A stretch of 64,000 nucleotides of DNA from Myotis daubentonii (GCF_963259705.1 NC_081844.1:35157341-35221340), one strand, 5' to 3'; numbered from the stretch's first letter, positions 45,906 to 57,340 are shown. Numbers and translations: made by a program. The notes: a model not told the origin generated them from the sequence alone.

Positions 45906-47076
45906 AGCCTCAAACTCTCATACTCTGTGAGTCTTAGAGTTGATGAGCCTTAGAGTTTAAGGACACTATTTAGCTTTAGGCATGCCTTGGGGATTTTTGT
46001 GGTTTCTCTGGTAAGAATTCTATAAGCCATACTTTTATTTTTTTCTCTGGTGTCCTCTAGATTCTTTTGAATTTGTGGCTGGTGATCAAAATGAAATAAG
46101 AGCGAAGTCATGAAAAGAAAATCTATGGGCAGGATTCTCAGGAAGTCTCACTCTCACCAAATCCCTGTTGGGGGGGAAAATGATAAGAAAGGAAAGGGCT
46201 GAAGATAAAAGAACAGTAAAAAAAGGGGGGCTGGCAACTACTTTGAGTAAATGCAGGACTCATTTGACACTGAGACGTCATAATCAACTTCCTATTGACT
46301 CTTTAAAAATAATGAGTAGAACTCTGTTCATTTAAAATCACTAACTACCCAAACTCTAATTCTTTTTTTGTTTTGAGGCACAATCTTAAAAAATAATCAA
46401 TCACATATATTTTTAGGTTTGATATTTTTAAGAATGCAAAGGAACTGACAAAACTCTTGCCTTCCAACTTTCCATCAAAAATTAAGGCTGAGACCAATAT
46501 CTGAGGCCAAAGAATTTTGAAGAAAGCTGCTGGCAACTCCCTCTAAAAGGTTATCACAGAAGTGCCAACCCACCCCCTCCTCTGTGTTTTCTGTGGCCTG
46601 GAGTCTGGTTGCGAGGATGGGACTGAGCCGCTATAAGGGCCACACCTCCGCATCAGCAGAGAGGAGCATGTGGGGCTGGCACTGCGAGTCTGATTGCAAA
46701 ATGCCTGGTCCGTGTGTTTGTAAAATAAACCAACCACACACAGCACCACATCTGATTGGTTTTCCATCAGCACTTCCAAAAGCAATCTTATCCTGGGAAG
46801 GGAGGCAACTTTCACCCTGAAGAACTTTTTCAGGAAGGTAGAAGGTTAAACCTTTCCCCAGTATTTCAGAGGACAAAAGTCAAATTGGAAAATCTCAGAT
46901 TCCAGGAGGGTCTCCCCCCACCCACACACACATACACACACACACACAGAACTAGACCAGAACAAAGCATAAGAAGTGTGATCTTTTTTTTAAAAAAAAG
47001 ACAGTGAATCTTGCCCTATAGTTCACTTGTATATAGAATTTTAAAAACGTGGACATTTGACCAAAACTGCATAGAC

Positions 47077-47288
47077 CAGTGGTTGGCAAACTCATTAGTC
47101 AACAGAGCCAAGTATCAACAGTAGAACGATTGAAATTTCTTTTGAGAGCCAAATTTTTTAAACTTAAACTCTATAGGTAGGTACATTGTTATTAACTTAA
47201 TTAGGGTACTCCTAAGGCTTAGGGAGAGCCACACTCAAGGGGCCAGAAAGCCGCATGTGGCTCGTGAGCCGCAGTTTGCCGACCACTG
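47077..47288 (+). mobile_element. hAT miniature element related to the 18556 copy
   Basis: Ends CAGTGGTTGGCAAACTC and CGCAGTTTGCCGACCACTG, with flanks GCATAGAC and GCGTAGAC. The right arm matches 18556-18767; the left half differs and is A/T-rich. Confidence 0.82.
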
Positions 47289-47988
47289 GCGTAGACCATC
47301 TGCAGTCGGCATTGCTTACTTTTCACGTTGAAGTCAGGTCTCCATTATCTGCCTCCCCTTGAAACTCCCAGGGCCATCCCAGGCTCACTGTCCCTCATTC
47401 TCAGGACCTTGAACTCTCATCGAGCCCTACGGGTCCACTTTCTCTACCCCTTTCCTGCTCTGCATATCAGCAAGGCAGACAACTTGTAGAAATCTGGTGG
47501 CGAAAGCAAGTGTGGAAATAAACACCAACCAGAGGGGAACACAGGAGGCCTACTTATCAGAGGCTGCTATGGCCAGGCGGTCAGCCGCCGTCACTTGTGT
47601 TTGGCAGAGACTCAAAGGCAGGTGGTGGAACGGCTTGGGGTGGGTCCTGATTGGAGGCCAAGGGCCTGGGAAGCTGTAGGTGGGCTAACAGGAGCAGGGG
47701 TCCTGTGTGACTCAGTAGAGTGTGTACTTGGCCTTCTCCAGTTGGTCCTAAAATGGTTGCATGGATAAAGATGAGGGAAGCTGTCGTTATTCATTAAGGT
47801 CGGGCCATTTTGGGTCGATTGTTACAGAAGTTATTGTTGAGCTTCTTGGATTGTTACAAGAGATAGTAGTCTGACTTCCTACAGGTCTAACTGACAGCAT
47901 GCTGGCTTCCTGAGCTGTTCCTTGTCAATAAGAGGTTGGTTTCCTAAACAGGTTGCTGCAGGCTGTGGGTCAGAATTTTTTCTTTAAA

Positions 47989-48270
47989 CAGTTGACCCTT
48001 GAACAATATGGAGTTAGGGGAGCTGGCCCCTGTGCAGCCGAAAATCCGCTTTTGACTCTACTAAACTACTAATGGCCTGCTGTTGACCCGAAGCCTCACC
48101 GGTAACATAAACAGTCAATTAGTCTTATAATACATTAAGCAAGGAAAAAGAAAATGTTCTTAATAAAATAATGAGGAAAATACATTTACAGCACTACATG
48201 TATTTATTGAAAAAAATCACATCTAAGGAGACACGTGTAGTTTAAACCTGTGTTTTTCAAGGGTCAAGTG
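47989..48270. mobile_element. Tigger-like (Tc1/mariner) fossil
   Basis: Ends CAGTTGACCCTTGAACAA and CAAGGGTCAAGTG with TA after the right end. The internal TTGACCCGAAGCC and AATACATTAAGC segments are familiar from Tigger-group miniature elements. Confidence 0.65.
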
Positions 48271-48676
48271 TATATGACTGTCTTTGTAAGTCAGTTCTTC
48301 CCAAGGAAGAAATGCAATTGGTGCTTGATTCCAGCAACAGCTGTTTCTCCCAAACTCTCTTACGCCTCTACTTTTATAGCTTATCCCTCTAAAAAACAAA
48401 ATACCCAGCAAAGAGATAAACTTGTTCATTCCTATGAGAAAAGTAATTCTAACTGGTTATTGGGAAGGCCTGCATTCTAACTGCGAAGGTAAATATCTGA
48501 ACTCTTTGCTGAAAGTCCCCCTTGCTTTCCTTCTTCTCACGCATTTGCTGCCTGAGTTTGAGGGTCTGACAGCACCAGGGCATGACGGGACTCCACAGAC
48601 AGATACAAACTTGGAGGACTGTGTGCATACCCACGCCTCTGCAGGATAACCAAGACCTGTCTGTATTCCACTAGAT

Positions 48677-48852
48677 TTACAGCGGTTCTCAACCGCTTTG
48701 GTTGCCTAAGACCATCCTGCGTATCAGATATTTACATTACGATTCATAACAGTAGCAATGTTACAGTGATGAAGTAGCAACGAAAATAATTTTATGGTTG
48801 GGTCACAACATGAGGAACTGTATTTAAAGGGCCAAAAGATTGAGAACCACTG
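48677..48852 (-). mobile_element. SPIN-type non-autonomous hAT element, short copy
   Basis: Ends CAGCGGTTCTCAACC and GATTGAGAACCACTG; flanks CACTAGAT and CACTAGAA. Large parts of the body are deleted. Confidence 0.82.
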
Positions 48853-49174
48853 CACTAGAAGTAAATAAACCACTCCTGCCATCGCTAAACACATTCCATC
48901 TTATGCAAGTCTCAGGAAAGGGGAGAGTAGCCACTGGCTATTTTTACTTTTTCCTCTTAGTCCTTTTGTCCTAGGGAAAAATGCTCTTTCTTTTTTTACT
49001 CAAATGTTATCATTTTAACCCTCTCATTATCCTTTTCTCCTCTTCAGATTCTCTGAGCTCAGTATCTTCCTTTGATATGGAAAGAAAAATAATGTCATAA
49101 TTTCCTAACTTTGCAAAAGGGAATGTTCTGCCCAGGGCGGGAGGCTGAGATGACAGCCCAAGTGGCATCCGTAC

Positions 49175-49308
49175 CGGCAGGTTTTCCGTGCAGTTGAAAC
49201 TGTCTGTGAGGAGCAGCAGGCCAAAGGCTTCCGTAACGTACTTGGTCACCATCCTCCTCTTCTTCTCCAAGAGCCTTCTCCTGATATATTCTCTTAACTT
49301 GGGGATTT
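49175..49308 (-). CDS. NUGGC: NUGGC coding exon (EIPKLREY to NCTENLP)
   Basis: This 134-nt exon completes a split glutamate and encodes 44 further residues: IPKLREYIRRRLLEKKRR, then VTKYVTEAFGLLLLTDSF, ending CTENLP. The first half is a strongly basic amphipathic helix and the second a hydrophobic helix. The acceptor is GAATCCCAG and the donor CCG/GTACGG. It ends in phase 0 and joins SEHLHLSGL in the next exon. Confidence 0.92.
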
Positions 49309-50538
49309 CTGGGATTCACAGGCAGCACAAACAATTTTATAAGGCCAGAGTTCACAGTAACTAGAGTTCATCAAAATGGACAGATCTGGGTGGCAGTCTG
49401 AGTTAACTACTGTTGAGGTCCTATGTGGGCTGGGAGCCCCTAATCAGCCTTTCTGAGGACATTCTTCCCAGGTCTGGGATCAGCAGTAATGATGGTAAAT
49501 CGGCAATGATGACTATCGATTTTGTGTAGCAGTATGAAACAAACTATGTAGGAAAGTGTAAGTTGGTTTAAAAAAAATTGACACTTCCCTCTGGATGAGT
49601 ACTTACCTGAATCATGAAACCAAAGTGCTCACATGTTAGAATCTCAGCTCTTCAGTCCCCCTAGATATTTCTATCTATAACACATAACTTTTAATATCAA
49701 AGTAGTTTACGCCTGCTGTAGAAAGGGCTAAGACCTTCTGATGACTGGGATTCCAGATTGGAAACTTACCTTAGCCCTAACCCTTTGTTAGTCAGAAGAT
49801 GGCAGATGTCACTCTACTGTTTTCTCCATTATTCCTTTAAGTGGACATTTTCCTATACTACTTTTTGTATGTGCCTGGCTGGTTATTTCTTTTATCCTTG
49901 CTCAAGCAGTTCCCCAATTTCTGGGAACATGTCACACCTGCTCCTTAACTCATCCATGTCTAATGACATGCATGCACATTTTAAGCCATTGTAAGCTCAG
50001 ATCAGTGTCAAGCTCAGATCCTGCCTCCTCGCCATTTTCACTGAGAATTCCAGTCACACAGATCCCCAGGTTCTCTGAACTTTTACTGTACTCACAGCAC
50101 TACTGAGCTAAGCCTTGTTTTCACTTCGATTTTTGCAAAATCCAGGCGTGGTAGCTCCTAGATTTTAAGTTGTATGAAAAAAGGGGCCATATCTTCTACT
50201 TTTCCCGCCCACAGACGAAACATACAAAAGATACTCAGGCAATTTTCTAAGACCCATAGGTGGGCGCATGAAGAATCTCAAGCCAAATACTAACCGGATC
50301 ACTGACCTTTACCAACTTGGGGTAAGATTTGGAGGAGAGGGGAATTGTGGTCTCAAGGCACCATCACAAAGCAGTGAAAACAAACATATTCGCTAATAGG
50401 CACAGAAACTGGTAAGCTGGAAGTATGGCACCAATAGTTCTAGGGTGGGAAATTCAGAGCACCAAACTTAATCTTGAGAATTTTAGCGATTGAGTGGTTT
50501 TTTGTGTGCATTTTTGTTTTTGTTTTTGTTTTAATTAC

Positions 50539-50644
50539 CAGTTTCCTCTTCAGTGAGGAGAGCCTGCCACCAGTACTCCTGGGCGCTGACAGTGTACACC
50601 AGATTGGAAGCTTCCAGAACCTTGGAGTCAGCCGGCAATTTTCT
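50539..50644 (-). CDS. NUGGC: NUGGC coding exon (RKLPADSK to TEEET)
   Basis: This 106-nt exon encodes 35 residues and one extra base, beginning RKLPADSKVLEASNLVYTV and ending LLTEEET. It includes the aromatic-rich AQEYWWQ segment. The acceptor is CTTACTTCAG and the donor ACTG/GTAATT, which is followed by a run of TTTTTG repeats on the plus strand in the intron. The spare G pairs with AA of the next exon to form glutamate, so the phase is consistent. Confidence 0.91.
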
Positions 50645-51984
50645 CTGAAGTAAGAGAGGCAGAGAAGGGACAGAATAACTCATTCATGGCAAAGAAGACA
50701 AGGCAGGCCTCATGAGAGCCTTCAGCAGATTTTAGCTCATTCACTTTCGGTTCCATGAGAGCCCCATAAGGAGCAGACAGCATTCTGTGTCAGGTGTTCC
50801 TATCTGTCTACACCTCACAAGGTCAGAAGTTGTTCAGAAATGGCTGCACAGAAACTATTGTCTTGGGAGCTGAAATGGTAATTCTAAAAGGAAATGCAGA
50901 GAGAAAATAATTCAAAAGTATGTTTAAATGTTCAGAGAGGGGAAAGTGCCAGGATTCTTTTTGGAAAAAGAAGCACAACCCTGGAAAAGGCAGTGATGTG
51001 CTGGAGGCAGCTTGTACCAGCTCTGAGAGCCAACTGTACATACACAGCTCTCCCCAGCTCTGCCTTCAGCGGCATCACACTGATAGGTTGAAACTAGCAA
51101 TGGTGGGAGTATTTACACCATGGGAATCGGCAAACATTACAAATCACCCCACCCCCTTTTAAAAATAGAGCTGATTGCTAAATACTTCTCATCACAATAC
51201 AAAACTGGAAAAAGGTTCTATAAAAGTGCAAGTTTTTGAGCTGGGCGGTTAGTGAGTTATCACACACATTTACGTACGTGTATGAAATAATGCTTAAGCA
51301 AATTTCGTAAATGTCAAGAAATTAAGAATCCGGTGAGAAAAATTTTTACGATGAGAAAAACATCATCACAGACAAATCATACTAGAATTATGTATAAATG
51401 TTGTTCCATAATCTTTCATTTATCTCACCCAAAAGAGAAAACCCATAAAGAATGTGTGTATGGTTATCTGGGGGTGGTAGAAAAGAGTAGAGAGTTGTCA
51501 ATCTTTTTGAGGCAAAGATAGGAAAGAGCTGAGTAAGTCGTCCCCTGGCAGAGGGGAGAATCCACATCTCTGGCAAGCTGTCGGCCCATGGAGTCAAGGT
51601 TGTGCTAGAGCTGCGGGCGAGGCTTACAGGAGCCCCGCCCACTCGAGCAGTAGTTGTGTGACAGTAAAGGAGAGACACCCAGGAGAAGAGTAGGTTTTCT
51701 TTACAGGTGTGCTCAAGCAAAAGCAACATGCTGTATAATAACCAGTTCCAGTAGCATGCCTGAGAGAGTCAAAACCCGGCTCTCTCTTACTTGCCAAACA
51801 CCTGTGGATTGACCTCCCTAATATCTCTTGAATATATCTCCTCTATTCCTGTAGTGACTGCCTATTTCAGACTCTTAACTAACCCTCACAAATGGTCTGT
51901 CTACATCCAATCTTCATACAACCCTCTCCCCACCCTTCCATTCACCATATTGCTGAGAAAACAGTCTTTCTACAACGCATAGTA

Positions 51985-52195
51985 CAGTTGAACCTTGAAG
52001 AACGTGGGTTTGAACTTTGCGGGTCTGCTTATACTTGGATTTTTTTTTCAATTGACCTCAATTCAAACCCACATTTTTAAGGGTCTCCTCACTTTGGGAA
52101 TCTGTGTATGCAGAGGGCTAACTGTGGTTATACACATATTATTTGACTACACAGGAGGTCGGTACCCCTAACTCCCACATGTTCAAGGACAACTG
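51985..52195. mobile_element. Tigger-like (Tc1/mariner) fossil with TA duplication
   Basis: Ends CAGTTGAACCTTGAAGAAC and GTTCAAGGACAACTG, with TA on each side (51983-51984 and 52196-52197). Related to the 47989 element. Confidence 0.75.
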
Positions 52196-52750
52196 TATTT
52201 CCAAACTGTTCTCTATAAATGTACTCTCCAGGGTCTCTGTAATTTTTCTTACAATATTTTTTCTTAGTTTTTATAATAAAAAAATAAGCATGGACATCTA
52301 TGTGAATGACTCCTTTATGGTCAACCTCTGTCTCATATTTTCTATAATTAAAATTAAATTTGCTCCAAATGAAAACATGAAGTACAGGTAATTCACAATA
52401 ATTCAAATGGAAATAAAGTGGTTGGAGAATGATGGCATCACCTAGCTATCAGTAGGGTAGGTGTTCAGACCTCAAAAGAACTTGTACTGTAATCGTCAGA
52501 ACCATAGTCACCCCGCAGGCTGATGTATTGAGACCACCCCCTATTTTGCATACACACCAATTTGCCACATACATGAGCAATAAATATAGTTTTTAAATGT
52601 GTATTGAAACATTTTATGTTTCTATTTCCAGAAACAATACAATTAGGTACTCATAAAGTGCATATTTTTTAATGTCACAAAAACGATTAAAGAGAATAAG
52701 AACAGCTTTACTGAATTATTGCCTCGTTAAAACCAGCATTCAAGAATGAC

Positions 52751-53050
52751 TTGTTAGAAGGCATTGGCTTAAGTATGAGGTCTGATTATTCTGAATTAGA
52801 AACAAGAGCTTTGAAATTTTCAATTCCACATTGCGCTTCAGACATTTTCTGTATGGATGTAATTGAAGTCGAAATACAGAAAGCAGTTAAATATCGAAGT
52901 GGACATAGGCCATATGTTTTTACTATTAAACCCAGCACTGAAGATTTCATTTCAGCAAAACCATATCATCTATCACATTATACTAACTCAGATATTGTTG
53001 TTTTGTTTATATTTTATCTGAAAATTGGTTTCAGTTTTATAGTTGTATAA
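52751..53050 (+). other. Unexplained 99-codon open frame
   Basis: Antisense to NUGGC in an intron. The peptide has a balanced, protein-like composition (HCASDIFCMDVIEVEIQKAV, TIKPSTEDFISAKPYH) and a hydrophobic end, unlike the low-complexity frames elsewhere. I do not recognise it. A poly(A)-like AATAAA follows at about 53106. It could be a fossil of a retrocopy or transposon, or chance. Confidence 0.25.
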
Positions 53051-53244
53051 GACTTGATAGTAAGGAGTTTTATGTGTGTACTAGTACTTATTTCAGTGAC
53101 AGACAATAAAAATAATTTAAGAAAACACTAAGAGTCCCACAGACAATTACACAAGCCTGAAAGATAGAGCTCAGGCCTTACCCCCCAACACCCATGCATA
53201 TACTTTTTGCTGAGCTCTTTGAAACTACTTACATTGAGTTTACC

Positions 53245-53405
53245 GTACAGAACAGGCTTTTGCAATCATGTTCTTCCCTCCATCTCAAACGCTCTTTCTC
53301 CTACTTCTTCCCGTTACTGAAGATACTGGTTCTTTAAAATTCAGCTCACAAGGCTGAGCGTTTTCCCTGAACCTCTACCCAACACCACCTCCCTGACTGC
53401 CAACG
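53245..53405 (+). mobile_element. L2 fragment
   Basis: TTCTTTAAAATTCAGCTCAC and CCTCCCTGACTGCC correspond to the L2 3' region. Confidence 0.5.
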
Positions 53406-53524
53406 TGATTGAGCATTCTCCTAATGTATTCCCACACGCCCCATGCATTGCTCTAGCCAAGCACACCTTCACTGTATGGTGATCCCTACTTTTACCTGCA
53501 CGTATTTCTCAGCAGACCGTATGC

Positions 53525-53680
53525 TCATTCAATGCTTCCAACAATCATAAGAGGTAGATATTGTTATTTCCATTTTCCAAATGAGAAAATGGAGGTTCAG
53601 AGAGGCGTAGTAATTTGCCTAAGGTCACAAAGTTATCAATTAATAGAACTAAGTTAAGTCCAAACTGTCTACGCCAAAAC
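53525..53680 (-). mobile_element. MIR SINE
   Basis: AAGAGGTAGATATTGTTATT and AGGTTCAGAGAGGCGTAG match antisense MIR. Confidence 0.7.
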
Positions 53681-53779
53681 TTTGGTCCTTGCTACTGCCC
53701 AAGACCAAGTAGACATTTGTTTCTCAACATCTGAGTGGTTGAAACGCAGAAAAATATGTAGGGAAATCCATTAACTCAC

Positions 53780-53869
53780 CTTTAGTTTTTCCTTGAGAAT
53801 TCTATTCCTTTGTAGTTTTATCATTTCATTTCTTTCTAAAACAGCTTCTCGCTGACTTTGAATAGCTTG
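53780..53869 (-). CDS. NUGGC: NUGGC coding exon, charged helical linker
   Basis: This 90-nt phase-0 exon encodes thirty residues beginning QAIQSQREAVLERNEM and ending NRILKEKLK. The composition is strongly charged and helical, as expected for the segment leaving the G-domain. The acceptor is CAATCTAG and the donor AAG/GTGAGT. It lies directly downstream of the micro-exon in transcription order. No internal stop or frame change is present. Confidence 0.9.
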
Positions 53870-54150
53870 CTAGATTGTGAAGGGAAACAGAAGCATGGCA
53901 AAGAATACACAATTATCAAGAGCGATGACGTGCAAGATGCATGTTTTATTAGCAGATCTTCATTTGGCCCAGACAAATGTGCATGTATTTAAATTATATA
54001 ATATTAATCACCAAAAGTATTATTTAAAAATAACTAGTCCATGCATATGTCCAAGATATTTACATTAAATGTGTGCAATTTTGGGGTATATCAATTATAT
54101 CTTAGTAGAGCTTTAAAAATTAAAAATAAAAATAACTGGTTCATACTTAC

Positions 54151-54169
54151 ATTTCCCACTTTCCTTTCC
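54151..54169 (-). CDS. NUGGC: NUGGC 19-nt micro-exon
   Basis: The upstream exon ends in phase 2 and the next recognisable exon starts in phase 0, so a linking exon of length 3n+1 is required. A 19-nt segment flanked by TTTCATTTCAG on the acceptor side and a consensus GTAAGT donor fits: it completes the split arginine and encodes ERKVGN, giving EYLR-ERKVGN-QAIQSQ across three exons. This agrees with the human order as I remember it (ERKAGN). It lies 281 bp upstream of the next exon. Such a short exon would be missed by most gene predictors. Confidence 0.85.
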
Positions 54170-54417
54170 CTGAAATGAAATTAGAAAATTGTAACCATTA
54201 CTTAACTCATTATGTGTCACAGCAGTCTTTTGACTTTCCCCCAAAGCAGCAGATACTGTCATGACTATGCCTTTGCCTAAGCTCTTTCTTCAGCCCAAGT
54301 GCTCTCTCTTCTGATCCACTACCAGTGTCCATTTGAAAAAAAAAAGTGTCTTTATTTCTCAATGTTTTGTCATCGGTGGAATTTTCTGTGACTCACCCCC
54401 CTGACCCAATCAAAATG

Positions 54418-54418
<1 letters not shown>

Positions 54419-54465
<47 letters not shown>
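54419..54465. repeat. CT microsatellite
   Basis: About 23 uninterrupted CT units in a NUGGC intron, about 250 bp upstream (in transcription) of the 19-nt exon. On the transcribed minus strand it reads GA. Confidence 0.85.
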
Positions 54466-54467
<2 letters not shown>

Positions 54468-55056
54468 CACAGTACTTTGCTTGTCCCTCTCCTCTAAACT
54501 TTAACCCACTTTTTAGACAGTGACCTTGGTGACAAGGCAATATGCATCTCTGAATTCAGGGCCCCCATCCCTGTGTTAAAAAAAACATTTAATCAATGAG
54601 ATTGATTTAGGTTTAGTTTTAGAGTTGGCAATGGCAAGGGTTAGCTTTATATATTGTTCTGTGGTAGGGGTTGAGGTGGATGAAATCTGCGGGGCGGGGG
54701 AGGGGAGGAAAATGAAACTGAAATTCCAACCTAGACCATGAGAGCCAGAAGCTAGGTGGAGAAGCCTTGACCTGTTTCTTCACTGAGGAAGTTTTCTATG
54801 CTTAAATTCCTGGAGACACCAAACTCAAGTTACAGAGGGTGTGGGTGAAATGGAGGAGGTGACAGGTAAGGAAGCTTTTGTTCGAGCAGAGAAGCATCAA
54901 CAAAGTTATATCCCTGGACCGTATGTCCACATACCCAGCACAGCCCAATGTGTACTGCTTTATACCTGCTGACCCTTTGTAATAGCTAATATACCCCTTT
55001 CACTTTCAAAGTGTCCCAACGTGGAAGACAAGTTATAGTCTCCCTAGCTGTGTGTT

Positions 55057-55072
55057 GGGGGGGGGGGGGGGG
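55057..55072. repeat. G homopolymer run
   Basis: Sixteen G bases followed by CGGGGAGG. Confidence 0.85.
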
Positions 55073-55131
55073 CGGGGAGGCAGAGATCTACATGGAAATC
55101 AACATAAATCAACATGTACTAAACTCTAAAT

Positions 55132-55348
55132 CAGCCGTGGGCAAACTATGGCCCGCGGGCTGGATCCGGCCCGTTTGAAATGAATAAAACTAAAAAAAAA
55201 AAAAAAGACCGTACCCTTTTATGTAATGATGTTTACTTTGAATTTATATTAGTTCACACAAACACTCCATCCATGCTTTTGTTCCGGCCCTCCGGTCCAG
55301 TTTAAGAACCCATTGTGGCCCTCGAGTCAAAAAGTTTGCCCACCCCTG
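55132..55348 (+). mobile_element. hAT miniature element, recent copy
   Basis: Same family as 20249-20460, with perfect CTCTAAAT duplications (55124-55131 and 55349-55356). Five substitutions and an A-run length difference separate the two copies. Confidence 0.92.
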
Positions 55349-55873
55349 CTCTAAATACTTATCTTTCATTGTTGTTGTTGGAATATAATATGTAAGAATG
55401 CTTTTATTTTTGGCCAAAGTTCTAAAACTTTGAGAACTTTGTTCCAAATGGGTTTTTAAACTCTCAGGAGTAGACAAATCTGAAAACAGAATCTGACACT
55501 TCAGTGCTGCACCATGCCAGAGAATATTCTAGAAAGTGCCTACTAGCTGTGGCAGCATCTCCATATTCCATCTCTGGGGCCCAGGCAGGACCATCACACC
55601 ACACTCGCGAGGGGCACCCCAGAACTATGGAGAGAATAGCCTGTTGGGTGTTGAGCAGCTACTCTGGAAGAAGGGCCACCATGGTTCAGATTCCTGAGCC
55701 AGTCCACTCAAGGGTCCTGACGTCCCAGCAAGTCCCCTAGACTTCTCTTGCATCTCCAACAGTCACTTCCCTGAGTACAAAATGCCCACCACATCCTAAA
55801 GTCAAAGCTCCGTCATCCCTGTGGTCAGGACCCATGGAGGAAAGCCCACCTCCCAGCAAGTCCAGCATGGTAC

Positions 55874-56049
55874 CTTAGGTATTCTGGCAGGTGGAGTTTG
55901 TCGGTCTTGGTGACCACCAGGGCAACGTCCCTGCAGAAACCCCGCTGGCAGGCTTTGATGCTCTCATTCAGAAGGTCTTCATGGGCTCTCCCTCCAGACA
56001 CCCTCTCAATGTCACTGATCACCCAGATCACTGAGCATTTATCAATGGT
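55874..56049 (-). CDS. NUGGC: NUGGC coding exon with the G4 (TKTD) GTPase motif
   Basis: This 176-nt exon starts in phase 0 with TIDKCSVIWVISDIERV and ends LHLPEYLR, leaving two bases (AG) of a split arginine codon. VVTKTDK is the G4 motif (T/N-K-x-D) that gives guanine specificity; VIWVISDIE forms the preceding core beta strand typical of dynamin-like G-domains. The acceptor is CTTCACAG and the donor AAG/GTACCA. It is separated from the G3 exon by a 5.5-kb intron and from a micro-exon by 1.7 kb. Both nucleotide-binding motifs in the window are intact. Confidence 0.93.
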
Positions 56050-57057
56050 CTGTGAAGCATGACCACAATATGATTAAGAACATAAATGGTGTAACGGTTG
56101 TAGAGGACGTGATTCCTGAATGTGTCATTTATGTCCTCCATGCTCTGCCTCTGTCTCTCCCTCTCTCTATCCCAATTCTCGCCCCCTCCCCACCCCCCAC
56201 CACACTCTCTTATGCTCCAGCCATGCTGAGCTTCCTTCAGTTTCTCAGATGTAATTCTGTCATCTCTAAGGGTTTTTGCACTTGCCACAACCTCTTTTTG
56301 ACCTCCACTTGCCCTTTGAGAATCTGCTAAGAGCCTCCTAAGGATGGGTTGGCCACCCCTCCTCTGCGTCCTACAGCACCCGGACTTCCCTGCCACAACA
56401 CCTTCAGGCAGAGCTGTTGTACAGGGTTGGCTCTCTGCACCTTCCCCCATCCAGATTGTGAGGTACCTGATGGGAAGGGGCTGTACCGTTCAGCTTGGAA
56501 TCCACCTCACCTCAAGCACAGTGTGTGGCTATAGCGGAGGCTTCCTAGATGTTGGTGGCATTAGTGATTGATGGAATTCAAGAAGTCAGATCTCAATGAC
56601 CAGATCCTTCACTGGCTTGCTTGGCCTTAGTTGTCCTCTAGAGGAAATTATTGTTTTTCCAGAACGAATTCTGGTCATGAATCTACCCCAAAACTATCAT
56701 CCTTTTGGTGTTTGACTGTCCCTGAATATTCAGCACCCTGCCATCATGTGTTAGCTGGGAGCCAGGAACTGTATGAGTCCAGTTACAAAAGTCAATGAAC
56801 ATGAAATTACAACTAATGACTAATAGCACAAATATTGCTATTATCAAAAACGCAACTTTCATGGGATGAGTAATTGTGTGCTGCCTTGTGATGTTTCTCT
56901 TACTGTATTGCTTCACTTGTCTTCTCTCTCCCTAAAAATGAAAAGCTGGTCCAACTCAGCAATGAAGTTTATTTGTGGTTCTTTAGAACAGCTCTTTGCA
57001 CATAAAGGTATGACAAGTTTGTGACTTGCTAATGAAGTCATTATTTTTGCTTTATAC

Positions 57058-57258
57058 CAGTAGCTCTTAACTGGTGATGATTTTGTACCCCAGAGGACAT
57101 TTGGCAATGTCTGGATACCTTTTCAATCGTTATGACATGGGGGCACTGGAGGGCGGAGGTCAGGGATGCTGCTAAACATCCTACAATGCCCAGGTCAGCA
57201 CCTTCAACTGAGAATTTTCTGCCCAAAATGTCAATAGTGCTGAGGCTGAGAAACCTTG
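57058..57258 (+). mobile_element. MER20 element
   Basis: Recognised by GGACATTTGGCAATGTCTGG, GGGATGCTGCTAAACATCC and CCCAAAATGTCAATAGTGC, all characteristic of MER20, a hAT-Charlie fossil of placental mammals. It is in the largest NUGGC intron. Confidence 0.82.
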
Positions 57259-57340
57259 ATCTAGATTCATGGGGTTCAAACTTGTATTTTAGCAGTGGAG
57301 CCTTTTTCAAATGAAATCTTACAAAGAATTCCAATTGGGG

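Larger units (their letters stand above)
44720..49174. other. NUGGC intron with MER5A, L2, hAT and Tigger-type fossils
   Basis: Contains a MER5A element, an L2 fragment, a MIR, a hAT element (47077-47288), a Tigger-like element (47989-48270) and a SPIN-type element (48677-48852). No exon-like segment is seen. Confidence 0.6.
49309..53779. other. NUGGC introns 49309-50538 and 50645-53779
   Basis: Mostly A/T-rich unique DNA with a Tigger-like element (51985-52195), an unexplained 99-codon frame (52751-53050), an L2 fragment and a MIR. No splice-supported exon other than those listed was found. Confidence 0.6.
54170..55873. other. NUGGC intron with CT microsatellite, G run and recent hAT copy
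   Basis: Holds a CT microsatellite at 54419-54465, a 16-base G run at 55057-55072 and a hAT element with perfect 8-bp duplications at 55132-55348. The remainder is unique sequence. Confidence 0.6.
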
